In this document: one piece after another, positions 1-9,445 of the stretch
How positions within the stretch are numbered: the stretch's first letter is position 1
Layout: each line of letters begins with the position of its first letter
Source of the DNA: Flavobacterium cellulosilyticum
Lineage (GTDB): Bacteria; Bacteroidota; Bacteroidia; Flavobacteriales; Flavobacteriaceae
Assembly (NCBI RefSeq): GCF_004349355.1
Contig: NZ_SMFK01000001.1
Location: 124,001 to 188,000, forward strand
Direction of reading: 5' to 3'
DNA: 64,000 bases
Notes under the pieces: model-generated
The model's input: the letters and a program-made list of their open reading frames with translations, nothing else
What the model was told of the DNA's origin: nothing
Database searches by the model: none
Program-made: the position numbers and the translations under genes

Positions 1-32
1 ATAAAAACAGCCCTTTTTTGAAAGATTTTTGA

Positions 33-1103
33 TTATTGTTTGGTTATTGTATATGTATAGGCTCTTGGTGTGTTTAAATCAAGGGCTATTTTATAAGACG
101 CTGGAGTTGTCCCTGCTAAATAAATATCTTTACCATTATAAGTCATGGTTTTCCCCGCATAATTAGCTCCAACTACAGTTTCATCGTATCCACCCAAAAT
201 TAGAGTAGTCGCCGTGTTTCTAAATCTAAATGGTTTACCGCCACTAAGAGTTATTGTTAATTCCCACTTTTTTGTTGTTGCATTATAGGTCATTTTTTTG
301 TTAAGCGCTGTTGGGAATGGAGTTGCAAGACCATAAACACCCCATTCACTAGAAGTGATTGAATATGTTTTAGGCGTTGTTCCAATGTTTGCTTTCAACA
401 TATAAAATCCAGCAGTTGCCACATTAATAGCAGCACCATTTAACACTAATGCTCCACTACCATTATCACCATAATACGGATTCGTTGATTGATACACACC
501 ACCTACTGAGGTGTAAAACTTATAAGCCCCCGCTTCTAACCAAGCATACCCCTCACTATCAGAGGTATATAATCCTGATGATATCATTTTAGGAGCGTTT
601 GCAGGATTATCAGTATTTTTAGTAAAAGCAAATGTTACTTGAGCAAATGGAGTTACTTTGAGAGTAACTGTATTTGAATATTGGACAAAAGGATTGGCAC
701 TTTCGCCCAAAACTGATTTCACTCTTATATCTAAATCAACTGCTGTGTCTGGTATAAAACCATTGTCTAATAACAAAGCATTGATAAAACTTTCTTGCCA
801 TACTGCTTTCAAATCTGTTGAAGTTGTACTGGCAACTATAGATTTTGCAAAATTAGTACCTGCTTTGGCTATTTCAACAGTGTACTTTGGTGAAGCAGTA
901 GCAACTCCACTATCAGCAGCATCCCAAGTTAATGTAGTTACAAGATTATCCCCATCTAATGGCGATAAAACAAATGGACCATTTGGAGCTGGTACTTTAA
1001 GCGCCAGTCCTATTGGAGCGACCATTGGATCTATGACATCTGTGCATGAAGCAAATGATATAAGCAAAAATGCAAAAGTCGTTATCTTTAAAATGTTTTT
1101 CAT
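33..1103 (-). CDS. susE: SusE/SusF-like starch-binding outer-membrane lipoprotein
   Basis: This 356-residue protein begins with a lipoprotein signal peptide whose lipobox ends at C20 (SFASC), so it should be anchored in the outer membrane. An Ig-like SusE N-terminal domain (about residues 25-150) is followed by beta-rich modules containing SSEWGVYG- and GKPFRFRNT-type strands, as in SusE/SusF carbohydrate-binding repeats. It is the last gene of susC-susD-susE, 35 bp after susD. By family knowledge it binds starch or maltooligosaccharide next to the SusCD transporter and has no catalytic role. At 356 residues it is similar to SusE and shorter than SusF. Its ligand is inferred from the neighbouring amylase genes. 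Only 32 bases lie downstream, too few to show the terminator. Confidence 0.85.
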   Translation of the reverse strand: MKNILKITTFAFLLISFASCTDVIDPMVAPIGLALKVPAPNGPFVLSPLDGDNLVTTLTWDAADSGVATASPKYTVEIAKAGTNFAKSIVASTTSTDLKAVWQESFINALLLDNGFIPDTAVDLDIRVKSVLGESANPFVQYSNTVTLKVTPFAQVTFAFTKNTDNPANAPKMISSGLYTSDSEGYAWLEAGAYKFYTSVGGVYQSTNPYYGDNGSGALVLNGAAINVATAGFYMLKANIGTTPKTYSITSSEWGVYGLATPFPTALNKKMTYNATTKKWELTITLSGGKPFRFRNTATTLILGGYDETVVGANYAGKTMTYNGKDIYLAGTTPASYKIALDLNTPRAYTYTITKQ

Positions 1104-1138
1104 TGTATATATTTATTTAATTTAAATACCCTAGAAAT

Positions 1139-2755
1139 TTAAAACCCTGGGTTTTGTGATAAATTAGAATTTGAGCGTAACTCATTAGCTGGAATTGCAA
1201 ACAAGAGTCTAAAATCAGGCAAAGTACCACCTGCTTTTACTCCACCTTTCCATTCCCAATTATAACCGCTTAAGTATTTACCAAATCGGATCAAATCCTG
1301 ACGTCTGTAACCTTCCCAATATAATTCTTTAGCTCTTTCGTTTAGCACTAAATCTGGCGTCACTTCGCTAGCAGTAATTGTAGGCGCATTAATGTTAGCT
1401 CTTTTTCTTAAATTATTTATATAATCTTTAGCGATTGATTTATCTCCTACTCCATTGGCTGCTAATTCAGCATACATTAGGTAAGCATCTCCCATTCTAA
1501 ACATAGGAAAATCAGTATCCGGAAAAGTTGCTGAAGTCGCTTTGGCCCCATCTGATCTTACGTTAGTGAATTTTGTGAGTTTTTTACCTTGTACAAATGC
1601 GTCTTGATTGGTATCAACAGTTGGATTTGTAATCGAGGCAGGATCTGTATTTCCTTGTACATACGTTACTCGAGCATCACTTGTACCCACTGTTTCAGCA
1701 AATTCTTTACGAATTCTGTACCCTTTCCAACCTGAATCTACACCTAGTAATAAACCAACAGCATTATCACAAGATCCATGTACTAAATAGGTCATACCTC
1801 CCCAAGTTTGGGATTTAATTCCATCAGAAACTAATGGAAAAATGATTTCGTTTTGTGCTCCATTTGTATTGTTATCTGCTTGAAATAATTTATTTCTGTC
1901 GGCAATAATTATATATCCTGAAGTAAGCACCTTGTTTAGAGCAACTAAAGCATCCGCATTACGATCTTTCGTAGTATATACTTTTGAATTAATTAATAAT
2001 TTTGCCTTTAACATCCAAGCGGCGGCTTTATCTGCTCTACCGTATTCATTTGCTTTTGGTGCAACTAAGTCTGCATCAATAGCATCTAATTCTGTTATTA
2101 GATAATTAAAAATAAATTCTCGGGTTTGCATTGGTGGTTTAATTCCTAAAGGATCGGCATCAGTCATAAAAGGTAAATTCCCAAAAATATCAATTCCATG
2201 AAAATAAGTTAAAGCTCTTAAAAAACGAACTTCAGCTCTGAATTTAGTGATTTGAGTTTTTAAATCATCGCTTACTCCTCTACTTGTTAATTTCTCTGGA
2301 GTAGTTTCTCTTAAAAATTCATTACATAATCCAACTTGGAAAAACACTCTAGCAAAAAAAGCTTCTGTAAAAACATTGTCTTTATCCCAGGTATTAAAAT
2401 TCAAGTCTTTGATCGTTTTATTATCACTTTCACCCCAAGCAATCATCGCTTCGTCGGTAGTCAATTCCTGACATTGCCAATATCCTCTAAGATATTGTGA
2501 AAACCCTTCATCTACAGATGAACCTAAATCAGACTGACCTGCAGGGCCTTCTTGACCCGTTACCACAAAACCTGCATAGATTTTAGCCAAAAACTGCTTG
2601 TAAGAATTTGGATTAGTTGCAAAAAAACTTTCACTTAATGCCTGATCATCATCTTTTGGTGCAATATTTAGATCATCTAAGCAAGAACTTAATGAAAACA
2701 AGATGGATAAAATAAATACCCATTTTAAATTCTTTATTATTAGTAATTTTTTCAT
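1139..2755 (-). CDS. susD: SusD/RagB-family nutrient-binding outer-membrane lipoprotein
   Basis: The 538-residue protein has a lipoprotein signal ending at C25 (SLSSC) and then the alpha-helical TPR scaffold typical of SusD/RagB. The C-terminal SusD signature is clear: LNERAKELYWEGYRRQDLIR near residue 470, then a LFAIPANEL stretch and the final SNLSQNPGF. The first residues after the lipid Cys (LDDLNIAPKDDD) also match the family. It would cap the SusC barrel and bind maltooligosaccharide at the cell surface. It lies 19 bp after susC in the same operon. Starch specificity is inferred from the linked GH13, GH31 and GH65 genes. Confidence 0.95.
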   Translation of the reverse strand: MKKLLIIKNLKWVFILSILFSLSSCLDDLNIAPKDDDQALSESFFATNPNSYKQFLAKIYAGFVVTGQEGPAGQSDLGSSVDEGFSQYLRGYWQCQELTTDEAMIAWGESDNKTIKDLNFNTWDKDNVFTEAFFARVFFQVGLCNEFLRETTPEKLTSRGVSDDLKTQITKFRAEVRFLRALTYFHGIDIFGNLPFMTDADPLGIKPPMQTREFIFNYLITELDAIDADLVAPKANEYGRADKAAAWMLKAKLLINSKVYTTKDRNADALVALNKVLTSGYIIIADRNKLFQADNNTNGAQNEIIFPLVSDGIKSQTWGGMTYLVHGSCDNAVGLLLGVDSGWKGYRIRKEFAETVGTSDARVTYVQGNTDPASITNPTVDTNQDAFVQGKKLTKFTNVRSDGAKATSATFPDTDFPMFRMGDAYLMYAELAANGVGDKSIAKDYINNLRKRANINAPTITASEVTPDLVLNERAKELYWEGYRRQDLIRFGKYLSGYNWEWKGGVKAGGTLPDFRLLFAIPANELRSNSNLSQNPGF

Positions 2756-2774
2756 TTTAATTTATTTTTTAATA

Positions 2775-5693
2775 TTAAAAATTTGCATTCACACCCAACA
2801 TAAACATTCTTGCTCTTGGGAAGATTGTTCCATCAATTCCATTGTTGAAAACCTCAGGATCAATACCTTTGTAATCTGTAATAGTCAATACATTCTGAAC
2901 ACCACCATATAACCTCAATGAATATTTATCCGTTTGAAATACAGATTTAAAATTATATCCTATTGTAATATTATCTAATTTTAAAAAAGATGCATTTTTT
3001 ATATAATAATCAGATTGTTTTGAAGCCGCTATAAAGCTGGTGTTGCTGTAATCTATTGGTGAATTATTAATAGTTTGATTGAAAGTATCGTTAATTGTAC
3101 CTAAGAAAGCTCTACCGGCATTTACGTCATCATATACATAATTCCCTAAACTTGCTCTCCATGCCATAGAGTAATCCCAATTTTTATATAGTGTCCCATT
3201 AAACATAAGCCCCATTGTTATATCGGCTTGTGGTTTATGATAATTATACTGATCACTACTATCTATTTTTCCATCTCCATTTCTATCTACAAAAACTCCT
3301 TCTATAGGTCTTCCTTCTGGAGTATAAACCTGCTCATAAACTCTAAATGAAAAAGGAGACAATCCAATGGTATGTGTTTGTACAAAAGCACCTAAACCAA
3401 CACCTCCTTGTGGATCATTATCTGTAGCTAAAGCAGTGATCTTTGTTTTATTGTAAGTAAAGTTATAATTAATTCCTAAGGTGAAATTATCCTTTTGAAC
3501 GGCGTCATAATTCAATCCAAAATCAATACCTTTTGATTCAAGAGATCCAATATTTGTTGGTCCATAAACCCCTAAGTTCTGTAGCGCTCCTAATTTAGTG
3601 TTAGCAAACAAATCAGTCGTTTTAGAAAAATACCCATCTATAGATCCTTTTAACCTATTATCGATAAACCCAAAATCCAATCCAGCATTGTATTTAGCAC
3701 TTCTTTCCCATTTTAAACTTTCGTTATAACCATCAGGTTTAGAGATAACAACAAATTCGTTACCAAATTGATAATAGTTATTTTTAGATGTACTATATTT
3801 TTTTATCCATGCTAGAGATGTTCCTAAATTTTGCTGCCCTGTCTCTCCATAACTTAATCTTAATTTTAAATCAGAAAAAGTTTTAGAATCTCTAAGAAAA
3901 CTTTCTTCTTTCATTTTCCAAGCAAAAGCAACCCCTGGAAAATTAGCCCATTTATTTACTGGAGAAACCCTAGTTGAACCATCACGTCTAAAATTGAATG
4001 TCATTAGATATTTATCATTAAATCCTAAATTTAAACGACCAAAAAAGGCTTGCAAATTATTACCTGGATCGGTATAAACGTCTTCTTTTGCTTCTTCATT
4101 TACGCCTAAACCAAATAATTTTTTGTTTCCTGAATAATAATTTTGCCAATCAAATTGTTGGTACTCATAACCTGCTAACAAATCCACATTCCATTTTCCA
4201 ATAGCTTTCGTATAATTTAACTGAGCATTTAAATTTTCGTTTTTATTATGATACCAAGTATTAGAATAAGACCCAATTTGATTTGTTGGCAAATTTGGAT
4301 TGTTATTATAACCCGATCTCGACAATGGGTTAATAGTTAGACTACCATCACCATCTTGTTTATCCATACCTGCATTTATAACCGCTTTTAATTCTGGTAA
4401 GAAATGAAACTTATAATCGATGTTTATGTTTCCAAAAAATCTAAATTGATTGGCAACATTTCTTTTGTCTTTTAACAAACTCACTGGATTCGATGTCCCT
4501 TTTGGCTGACCTGAATTGAACCATTCTGTATAACCATTAAAAATAGAAGTTGGATTATAAACCGATTGTGTTGGGTCATAAGAAATCGCACTTCCTATTG
4601 CTCCTTCATCCGCTATTTGTCGGAAAGTGTAAGAATAATTTCCTGTAATATTCAATTTTAAATGATCGTCTAAAAAACTAGGATTCAACGCAATAGAAGC
4701 AGTAGATCTTTTAAAATTAGAGGTATTCAAAACACCACTATTATCTGTATTTCCAATAGTTAATCTTGAAGGCACTTTATCAAACAGATTACCCATAACA
4801 GATAAATTAATATCCGAAGTATAGGAATCACTAAAAATCTCATTCTGCCAATCTGTTTTTGAATTCCCTAAAAGATTGGCTTTAAGTGGCGCTTTTTCAT
4901 TAATCAATGTTCTATATTCATCAGCAGAATAAACATCTATTTTCTTAGCCAAAGTATTTAATGTAGTAAAAGTGTTGAAAGAAACTTGCATCTCTTTTTT
5001 AGACCCTCTTTTGGTAGTAATCAAAATTACCCCGTTTGATCCTCTATTACCATAAATAGCAGTTGCTGATGCATCTTTCAAAATAGAAAACGATTCAATA
5101 TCATTGGGGTTTATTGCCGAAAGCCCTCCGTCAATAGGCAAGCCATCAATAACTATTAATGGATCATTACTTGCAAGCAACGAAGATCCACCACGAATTC
5201 GTATTACAGGATCATTTCCCGGAGTTCCTGAAGAAGTAACAACAACACCTGCCGCTCTACCGCTCAACAATCCTTCAACTCCTACAATTGCTCCTTTATT
5301 AAAGTCCTTAGCTGAAACCAAATCTACTGCTCCAGTAGCATCTTTCTTTCTCACAGAACCATATCCTACTTGAACAACAACTTCTTGCAAAAGATTAGCA
5401 TCCTCAACAAGACTAATATTTAAAGTGACTTGATTTGTAAAGCTAATAATCTGACTAGAATAGCCTAAATAAGAAAAAATTATTTTATCTCCTTTTTTTA
5501 ATGTTGGTAAGTTATATTTTCCATCAAAATCTGTTTGTGTTCCCATTGTAGAACCTTGAATTACTACATTAACTCCAGGAATTGGCTGATTCGATTTTGA
5601 ATCCAATACTGTACCACTTAATGTTCCTTGTGCAAGAACACAAATTGGCATGAATAGTAATAAAAATAACAACTTTTTGTAAATTGTTTTCAT
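2775..5693 (-). CDS. susC: SusC/RagA-family TonB-linked outer-membrane transporter
   Basis: A 972-residue TonB-dependent transporter. A Sec signal peptide ending near residue 21 (CVLAQ) is followed by a carboxypeptidase-D-like regulatory domain (about 23-105), a plug with the motif DPLIVIDGLP and the SusC/RagA signature ATAIYGNRGSNGVILITTKR, and a beta-barrel ending in an aromatic residue (NANF). No N-terminal FecR-interacting STN domain is present, so the transporter itself is unlikely to signal to an anti-sigma factor, which fits regulation by the divergent LacI-type protein. It is first in susC-susD-susE and should carry maltooligosaccharides into the periplasm using TonB energy. No perfect TAnnTTTG -7 box was found in its upstream region. 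Confidence 0.96.
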   Translation of the reverse strand: MKTIYKKLLFLLLFMPICVLAQGTLSGTVLDSKSNQPIPGVNVVIQGSTMGTQTDFDGKYNLPTLKKGDKIIFSYLGYSSQIISFTNQVTLNISLVEDANLLQEVVVQVGYGSVRKKDATGAVDLVSAKDFNKGAIVGVEGLLSGRAAGVVVTSSGTPGNDPVIRIRGGSSLLASNDPLIVIDGLPIDGGLSAINPNDIESFSILKDASATAIYGNRGSNGVILITTKRGSKKEMQVSFNTFTTLNTLAKKIDVYSADEYRTLINEKAPLKANLLGNSKTDWQNEIFSDSYTSDINLSVMGNLFDKVPSRLTIGNTDNSGVLNTSNFKRSTASIALNPSFLDDHLKLNITGNYSYTFRQIADEGAIGSAISYDPTQSVYNPTSIFNGYTEWFNSGQPKGTSNPVSLLKDKRNVANQFRFFGNINIDYKFHFLPELKAVINAGMDKQDGDGSLTINPLSRSGYNNNPNLPTNQIGSYSNTWYHNKNENLNAQLNYTKAIGKWNVDLLAGYEYQQFDWQNYYSGNKKLFGLGVNEEAKEDVYTDPGNNLQAFFGRLNLGFNDKYLMTFNFRRDGSTRVSPVNKWANFPGVAFAWKMKEESFLRDSKTFSDLKLRLSYGETGQQNLGTSLAWIKKYSTSKNNYYQFGNEFVVISKPDGYNESLKWERSAKYNAGLDFGFIDNRLKGSIDGYFSKTTDLFANTKLGALQNLGVYGPTNIGSLESKGIDFGLNYDAVQKDNFTLGINYNFTYNKTKITALATDNDPQGGVGLGAFVQTHTIGLSPFSFRVYEQVYTPEGRPIEGVFVDRNGDGKIDSSDQYNYHKPQADITMGLMFNGTLYKNWDYSMAWRASLGNYVYDDVNAGRAFLGTINDTFNQTINNSPIDYSNTSFIAASKQSDYYIKNASFLKLDNITIGYNFKSVFQTDKYSLRLYGGVQNVLTITDYKGIDPEVFNNGIDGTIFPRARMFMLGVNANF

Positions 5694-5797
5694 ACTTTTA
5701 GTTTAAATTAATTTGGTTATTGTTATATTTACCCTTACTTCGAGTGTTAAAATTAAGTAAATTTATGATTGTGAGGACATATAACTTTTTAAACCGA

Positions 5798-5819
5798 CAA
5801 CGAAAACGTGATAGTGTTG
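5798..5819. promoter_or_regulatory. candidate operator in the susC / regulator divergent region
   Basis: The 225-bp region between susC and the LacI-type gene contains an imperfect inverted repeat, CAAC-N14-GTTG, with partly matching inner positions and a central AAACGT. LacI-family proteins normally bind such dyads. This is the only GC-enriched dyad I noticed there, so it is a candidate site for the divergent regulator. The symmetry is weak (about 7 of 13 half-site positions), so this is a guess. Confidence 0.3.
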
Positions 5820-5918
5820 AAAACTTTCTATTTTATTGAAGTTTTTCGCCTTATTTTTACTAATATTTAAATTAATATATACATATACTACGAAAGTCAT
5901 TATATTCAAATCCCAAAC

Positions 5919-6962
5919 ATGAAAAAGAAGGTTACCCTAAAACAAATTGCCAGAGAATTAGACGTTTCCATTTCTACTGTTTCTAAATCTTTGAGAAATA
6001 GCCCAGAAATAGGAGAGGAAACCAGGCTAAGAGTTCAGGCTTTTGCCAAATTTTATCATTATAAACCCAACAATATTGCACTAAGTTTAAAAAACAGAAA
6101 AACAAAAACTATAGGAATTATAATTCCAGAAATCGTTCATCATTTTTTCTCAACAGTAATTAATGGCATTGAAAGGATTGCTAATGAAAATGGCTACAGC
6201 GTAATCATCTGTTTATCTGACGATTCATTTGACAAGGAAGTATTAAACATGGAATTACTTGCTAATGGAAGTATCGATGGATTTATCATGTCCTTATCTA
6301 AGGAAACCCAACAAAAAAAAGATTTTCACCATATTACTGAAGTAATTAATCAAGGAATGCCTGTTGTAATGTTTGACAGGGTTACTCAAGATATTAATTG
6401 CGACAAAGTAATTATAGATGACGAATTAGCGGCTTATGAAGCCGTTCAAAGTTTAATTGATAAAGGAAGAAAAAACATTGCACTAGTGACAACGGTCGAT
6501 TACGTAAGTGTCGGTAAACTAAGAACGGATGGTTATACAAAAGCTTTGCTTGAAAATGGTTTGCCTTTTGAAGAAAATTTGATCATAAAAATTGAAAATG
6601 TCGATAATTGTGAAATAAAAATAGGAAAGCTATTAGAAGATAAAGCTATTGATGCTGTTTTAGCAGTTAACGAATTATTTGCCGTTACTATCATAAAAAT
6701 AGCCAATAAAATGGGATTAAAAGTTCCTGACGATGTAGCCGTTATCGCTTTTACTGATGGTATTATTTCTAAATATTCTACTCCAACTATCACAACTGTA
6801 TCACAAAACGGAATAGAAATGGGAAATATCGCAGCAAAAGTACTCATCGAAAGATTAGAAGAAGTGCATAATGAGAAAGAATTTGATGAAGAGGAAGAAG
6901 AGGAAATATACAAAACCGTTGTAATTGAAACACATTTGATAGAAAGAGAATCCACTCAATAA
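5919..6962 (+). CDS. LacI/GalR-family transcriptional regulator of the starch locus
   Basis: A 347-residue repressor-type protein. The helix-turn-helix occupies residues 4-25 (TLKQIARELDVSISTVSKSL), followed by the hinge region (YKPNNIALSL) and a periplasmic-binding-protein-like sugar domain opening with KTIGIIIPEIVHHFFS. It is transcribed divergently from susC and towards the maltose genes, so it probably controls both arms. In some Bacteroidota maltose loci LacI-type proteins act as activators, so the sign is open. Near the C-terminus (about residues 316-330) there is a run of Asp and Glu inserted before the conserved VIETHLIERES tail. The effector is likely maltose or a maltooligosaccharide, by context. 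Confidence 0.9.
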   Translation: MKKKVTLKQIARELDVSISTVSKSLRNSPEIGEETRLRVQAFAKFYHYKPNNIALSLKNRKTKTIGIIIPEIVHHFFSTVINGIERIANENGYSVIICLSDDSFDKEVLNMELLANGSIDGFIMSLSKETQQKKDFHHITEVINQGMPVVMFDRVTQDINCDKVIIDDELAAYEAVQSLIDKGRKNIALVTTVDYVSVGKLRTDGYTKALLENGLPFEENLIIKIENVDNCEIKIGKLLEDKAIDAVLAVNELFAVTIIKIANKMGLKVPDDVAVIAFTDGIISKYSTPTITTVSQNGIEMGNIAAKVLIERLEEVHNEKEFDEEEEEEIYKTVVIETHLIERESTQ

Positions 6963-7089
6963 AAAAATCAATTTTAATAGCAATATTAATATTCAAAAAA
7001 GTTGAAATTGATATTGCCATTGTTTTTTGCTATTACTCTTGATTTTAAAACTTATCAAACTATTTCGTTGTAGTCTCTTCAAATTCAAC

Positions 7090-7124
7090 AAAATCTAAAA
7101 TCTAAAATCTAAAATCTAAAATCT
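7090..7124. repeat. five perfect tandem copies of a 7-bp unit
   Basis: AAAATCT is repeated five times without error between the LacI-type gene and the permease gene. The array ends 4 bp before a TATATTTA promoter-like box, so it fills the place where a -33 element would lie. Short perfect tandem repeats can gain or lose units by slippage. Confidence 0.9.
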
Positions 7125-7128
7125 TTAT

Positions 7129-7136
7129 TATATTTA
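7129..7136 (+). promoter_or_regulatory. candidate -7 promoter box for the permease gene
   Basis: TATATTTA followed by C matches the Bacteroidota -7 consensus TAnnTTTG at 7 of 8 positions. The same variant precedes the glycerophosphodiesterase gene and the epimerase gene in this window. It lies about 90 bp before the permease start. No TTG is seen at the usual -33 distance because the 7-bp array occupies it. Confidence 0.4.
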
Positions 7137-7225
7137 CAGCATTCAAAACTTTTACTTTTACTTCGAAAAATAAGTTTAGTTTTGATAAGCAAGGCGCTTA
7201 TCGTACATTCATTTAAAATACGATA

Positions 7226-8761
7226 ATGGAAAAGCGTAAATTAAGTTTCTGGCAAATTTGGAACATGAGTTTCGGATTTCTAGGAATACAAATGGGTTTT
7301 GCACTGCAAAACTCAAACGTTAGTAGAATATTTCAAACACTAGGTGCAAATATTGACGACATTCCCATTTTATGGGTTGCCGCACCTTTAACAGGGTTAA
7401 TTATCCAGCCTATTATCGGATATTTTTCAGATAGAACTTGGACAAAATTAGGCCGAAGAAAACCTTACTTTTTAGTAGGAGCTATTCTTGCTTCTGCCGC
7501 TTTGTTTATTATGCCAAACTCTCCTTTTCTTTGGTTTGCAGCTGGAATGTTATGGATTATGGATGCTTCTATTAATGTTTCAATGGAACCATTTCGAGCT
7601 TTTGTTGGAGACAATTTACCCGATTCCCAAAGAACAACTGGTTTTGCAATGCAAAGCTTTTTCATTGGAATAGGTGCTTATTTCGCCTCAAAACTTCCAT
7701 TAATTTTTACCCATTTGGGAGTTAACAATACTGCTCCGCTTGGAATTATTCCAGATTCTGTAAAATATTCTTTTTATTTTGGAGGAATCGTATTTATTAT
7801 AACTGTATTATGGACCGTTATATTCTCAAAAGAATATTCTCCTGAAGAATTAGCCGCTTTTGAAAAAAGCAAAGAAAGGGTTTTCCAAAAAGAAACCCAT
7901 TCATCTGAATGGTATTTGGCAAATGCTAAATCACATTTAAATAAAGGTGTTTTATTTATAGTAGTAAGTCTCTTATTTTCATTGATTATCTATCAATTTG
8001 ATCTAAAAAAAGATTTATATGTTTTGTCATTAGGTCTAATTGGCCTTGGCGGATTAGCCATGTTAATCTCTGGATTAATGCAAAAATCGAATAAAACTGA
8101 AAATGGTTTTATTACTATAATGAATGATTTTCAGTTTATGCCAAAAATCATGAAACAATTGGCTTGGGTGCAATTCTTTTCGTGGTTTGCGCTTTTCTCT
8201 ATGTGGATTTACACCACACTTGCTATAACTCAGCATATATATAAAACAGTTGACACTACATCCGAAGCTTACAATACTGGCGCAAATCAAGTAGGCGAAA
8301 TGTTTGCTAATTACAATCTAATCGCTGCAATAGCCGCATTTATACTACCTGTATTGGCGAAATACACCAGTAGAAAATTTACCCATTTTGCTGCCTTAGT
8401 TTGTGGTGGCTTAGGATTAATTTCTGTTTATTTTATTACCGAACCTACAACATTTACAATAGAATGGCTTCCTATGATAGGTGTCGGAATTGCTTGGGCA
8501 AGTATTTTATCTATTCCTTATGCCATGCTTTCAGGCTCATTACCTTCCGATAAAATGGGATATTATATGGGTGTTTTCAATTTCTTTATAGTAATTCCAC
8601 AATTAGTTGCAGCCTCAATATTAGGATTTCTTGTATCCAAATTTTTCAACAATGAGCCGATTTATGCTCTATTGATTGGTGGCGCCTCTATGATACTTGC
8701 CGGAATTATTGCCCTTACCATTACTGATACTGATGAAATTAAAATTAAATCAAATGATTAA
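7226..8761 (+). CDS. MFS sugar permease (glycoside-pentoside-hexuronide / SLC45-like), probably for maltose
   Basis: This 511-residue membrane protein has about twelve hydrophobic segments. The loop after the second one reads GYFSDRTWTKLGRRKPY, the signature of the MFS branch that includes sucrose and maltose transporters. Family members are usually sugar:proton symporters of the inner membrane. It heads the cytoplasmic arm of the locus and overlaps the beta-phosphoglucomutase gene by 8 bp, which suggests coupled translation. As maltose phosphorylase follows, the imported sugar is probably maltose. The start is chosen because ATG is followed by a conserved N-terminus (KRKLSFWQIWNMSFGFLGIQ). 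Confidence 0.88.
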   Translation: MEKRKLSFWQIWNMSFGFLGIQMGFALQNSNVSRIFQTLGANIDDIPILWVAAPLTGLIIQPIIGYFSDRTWTKLGRRKPYFLVGAILASAALFIMPNSPFLWFAAGMLWIMDASINVSMEPFRAFVGDNLPDSQRTTGFAMQSFFIGIGAYFASKLPLIFTHLGVNNTAPLGIIPDSVKYSFYFGGIVFIITVLWTVIFSKEYSPEELAAFEKSKERVFQKETHSSEWYLANAKSHLNKGVLFIVVSLLFSLIIYQFDLKKDLYVLSLGLIGLGGLAMLISGLMQKSNKTENGFITIMNDFQFMPKIMKQLAWVQFFSWFALFSMWIYTTLAITQHIYKTVDTTSEAYNTGANQVGEMFANYNLIAAIAAFILPVLAKYTSRKFTHFAALVCGGLGLISVYFITEPTTFTIEWLPMIGVGIAWASILSIPYAMLSGSLPSDKMGYYMGVFNFFIVIPQLVAASILGFLVSKFFNNEPIYALLIGGASMILAGIIALTITDTDEIKIKSND

Positions 8762-9413
8762 AAAAGCTTTTATATTCGACCTTGACGGAGTAATTGTCGA
8801 CACAGCAAAATATCATTTTCTAGCTTGGAAAAAAATCGCCAACGAACTTGATATTGATTTCACATTGGAACACAATGAATTATTAAAAGGCGTGAGCCGA
8901 GTACGTTCTTTAGATATCATCCTAGATATCGGAAAAATTGAAGCTTCGCAAGCAGATAAAAACAAATGGCTCATTCAAAAAAACGAAGATTATCTTTCCT
9001 ATTTGGTCGATATGAATCAAAGTGAAGTTTTGCCAGGAGTAATGCCTATTTTAAACTATTTGAAAGAACAAAATCAATTAATTGCATTGGGTTCTGCCAG
9101 TAAAAACGCAAGACCAATATTAGAAAAAACTGGCACTTTATCCTTTTTTGATGCCATTGTTGACGGTAATGATGTTACTAATGCAAAACCCGACCCTGAA
9201 GTTTTTCTAATTGCTGCTCAGTTATTAGGAGCTAAACCAGAAGATTCAATTGTATTTGAAGATTCTGTTGCTGGAATTCAAGCGGCAAATATTGGCGGAA
9301 TGCTCAGTATTGGAATTGGTGACAAAGAGACCCTTCATGAAGCCCAATATATCTTTAACGATTTCAATGAAATTGACACGATTTTTATCGATGAATTAAT
9401 AAGAAAAAAGTAA
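8754..9413 (+). CDS. pgmB: beta-phosphoglucomutase (HAD family)
   Basis: Converts beta-glucose 1-phosphate to glucose 6-phosphate in the cytoplasm, using the product of the maltose phosphorylase encoded next. The start at 8754 gives 219 residues and places the HAD motif FDLDGVIVDT at residues 8-17, with D9 as nucleophile and D11 as acid/base. An ATG further upstream would add about 19 residues that look like read-through of the permease gene. Motif II is GSASKN, and motif III/IV contains KPDPEVF and VFEDSVAGIQAA, all typical of beta-phosphoglucomutase. The start overlaps the permease stop (ATGATTAA). Confidence 0.93.
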   Translation: MIKKAFIFDLDGVIVDTAKYHFLAWKKIANELDIDFTLEHNELLKGVSRVRSLDIILDIGKIEASQADKNKWLIQKNEDYLSYLVDMNQSEVLPGVMPILNYLKEQNQLIALGSASKNARPILEKTGTLSFFDAIVDGNDVTNAKPDPEVFLIAAQLLGAKPEDSIVFEDSVAGIQAANIGGMLSIGIGDKETLHEAQYIFNDFNEIDTIFIDELIRKK

Positions 9414-9445
9414 AAAAAACTTTAACCTTTTAAACAAAATAAAAA

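Noticed and set aside
658-1125. 155-codon plus-strand ORF over susE
   Set aside because: Shadow of susE, with no family resemblance.
8697-8753. N-terminal extension of beta-phosphoglucomutase
   Set aside because: The extra 19 residues lie within the permease coding region and precede a perfect family N-terminus.
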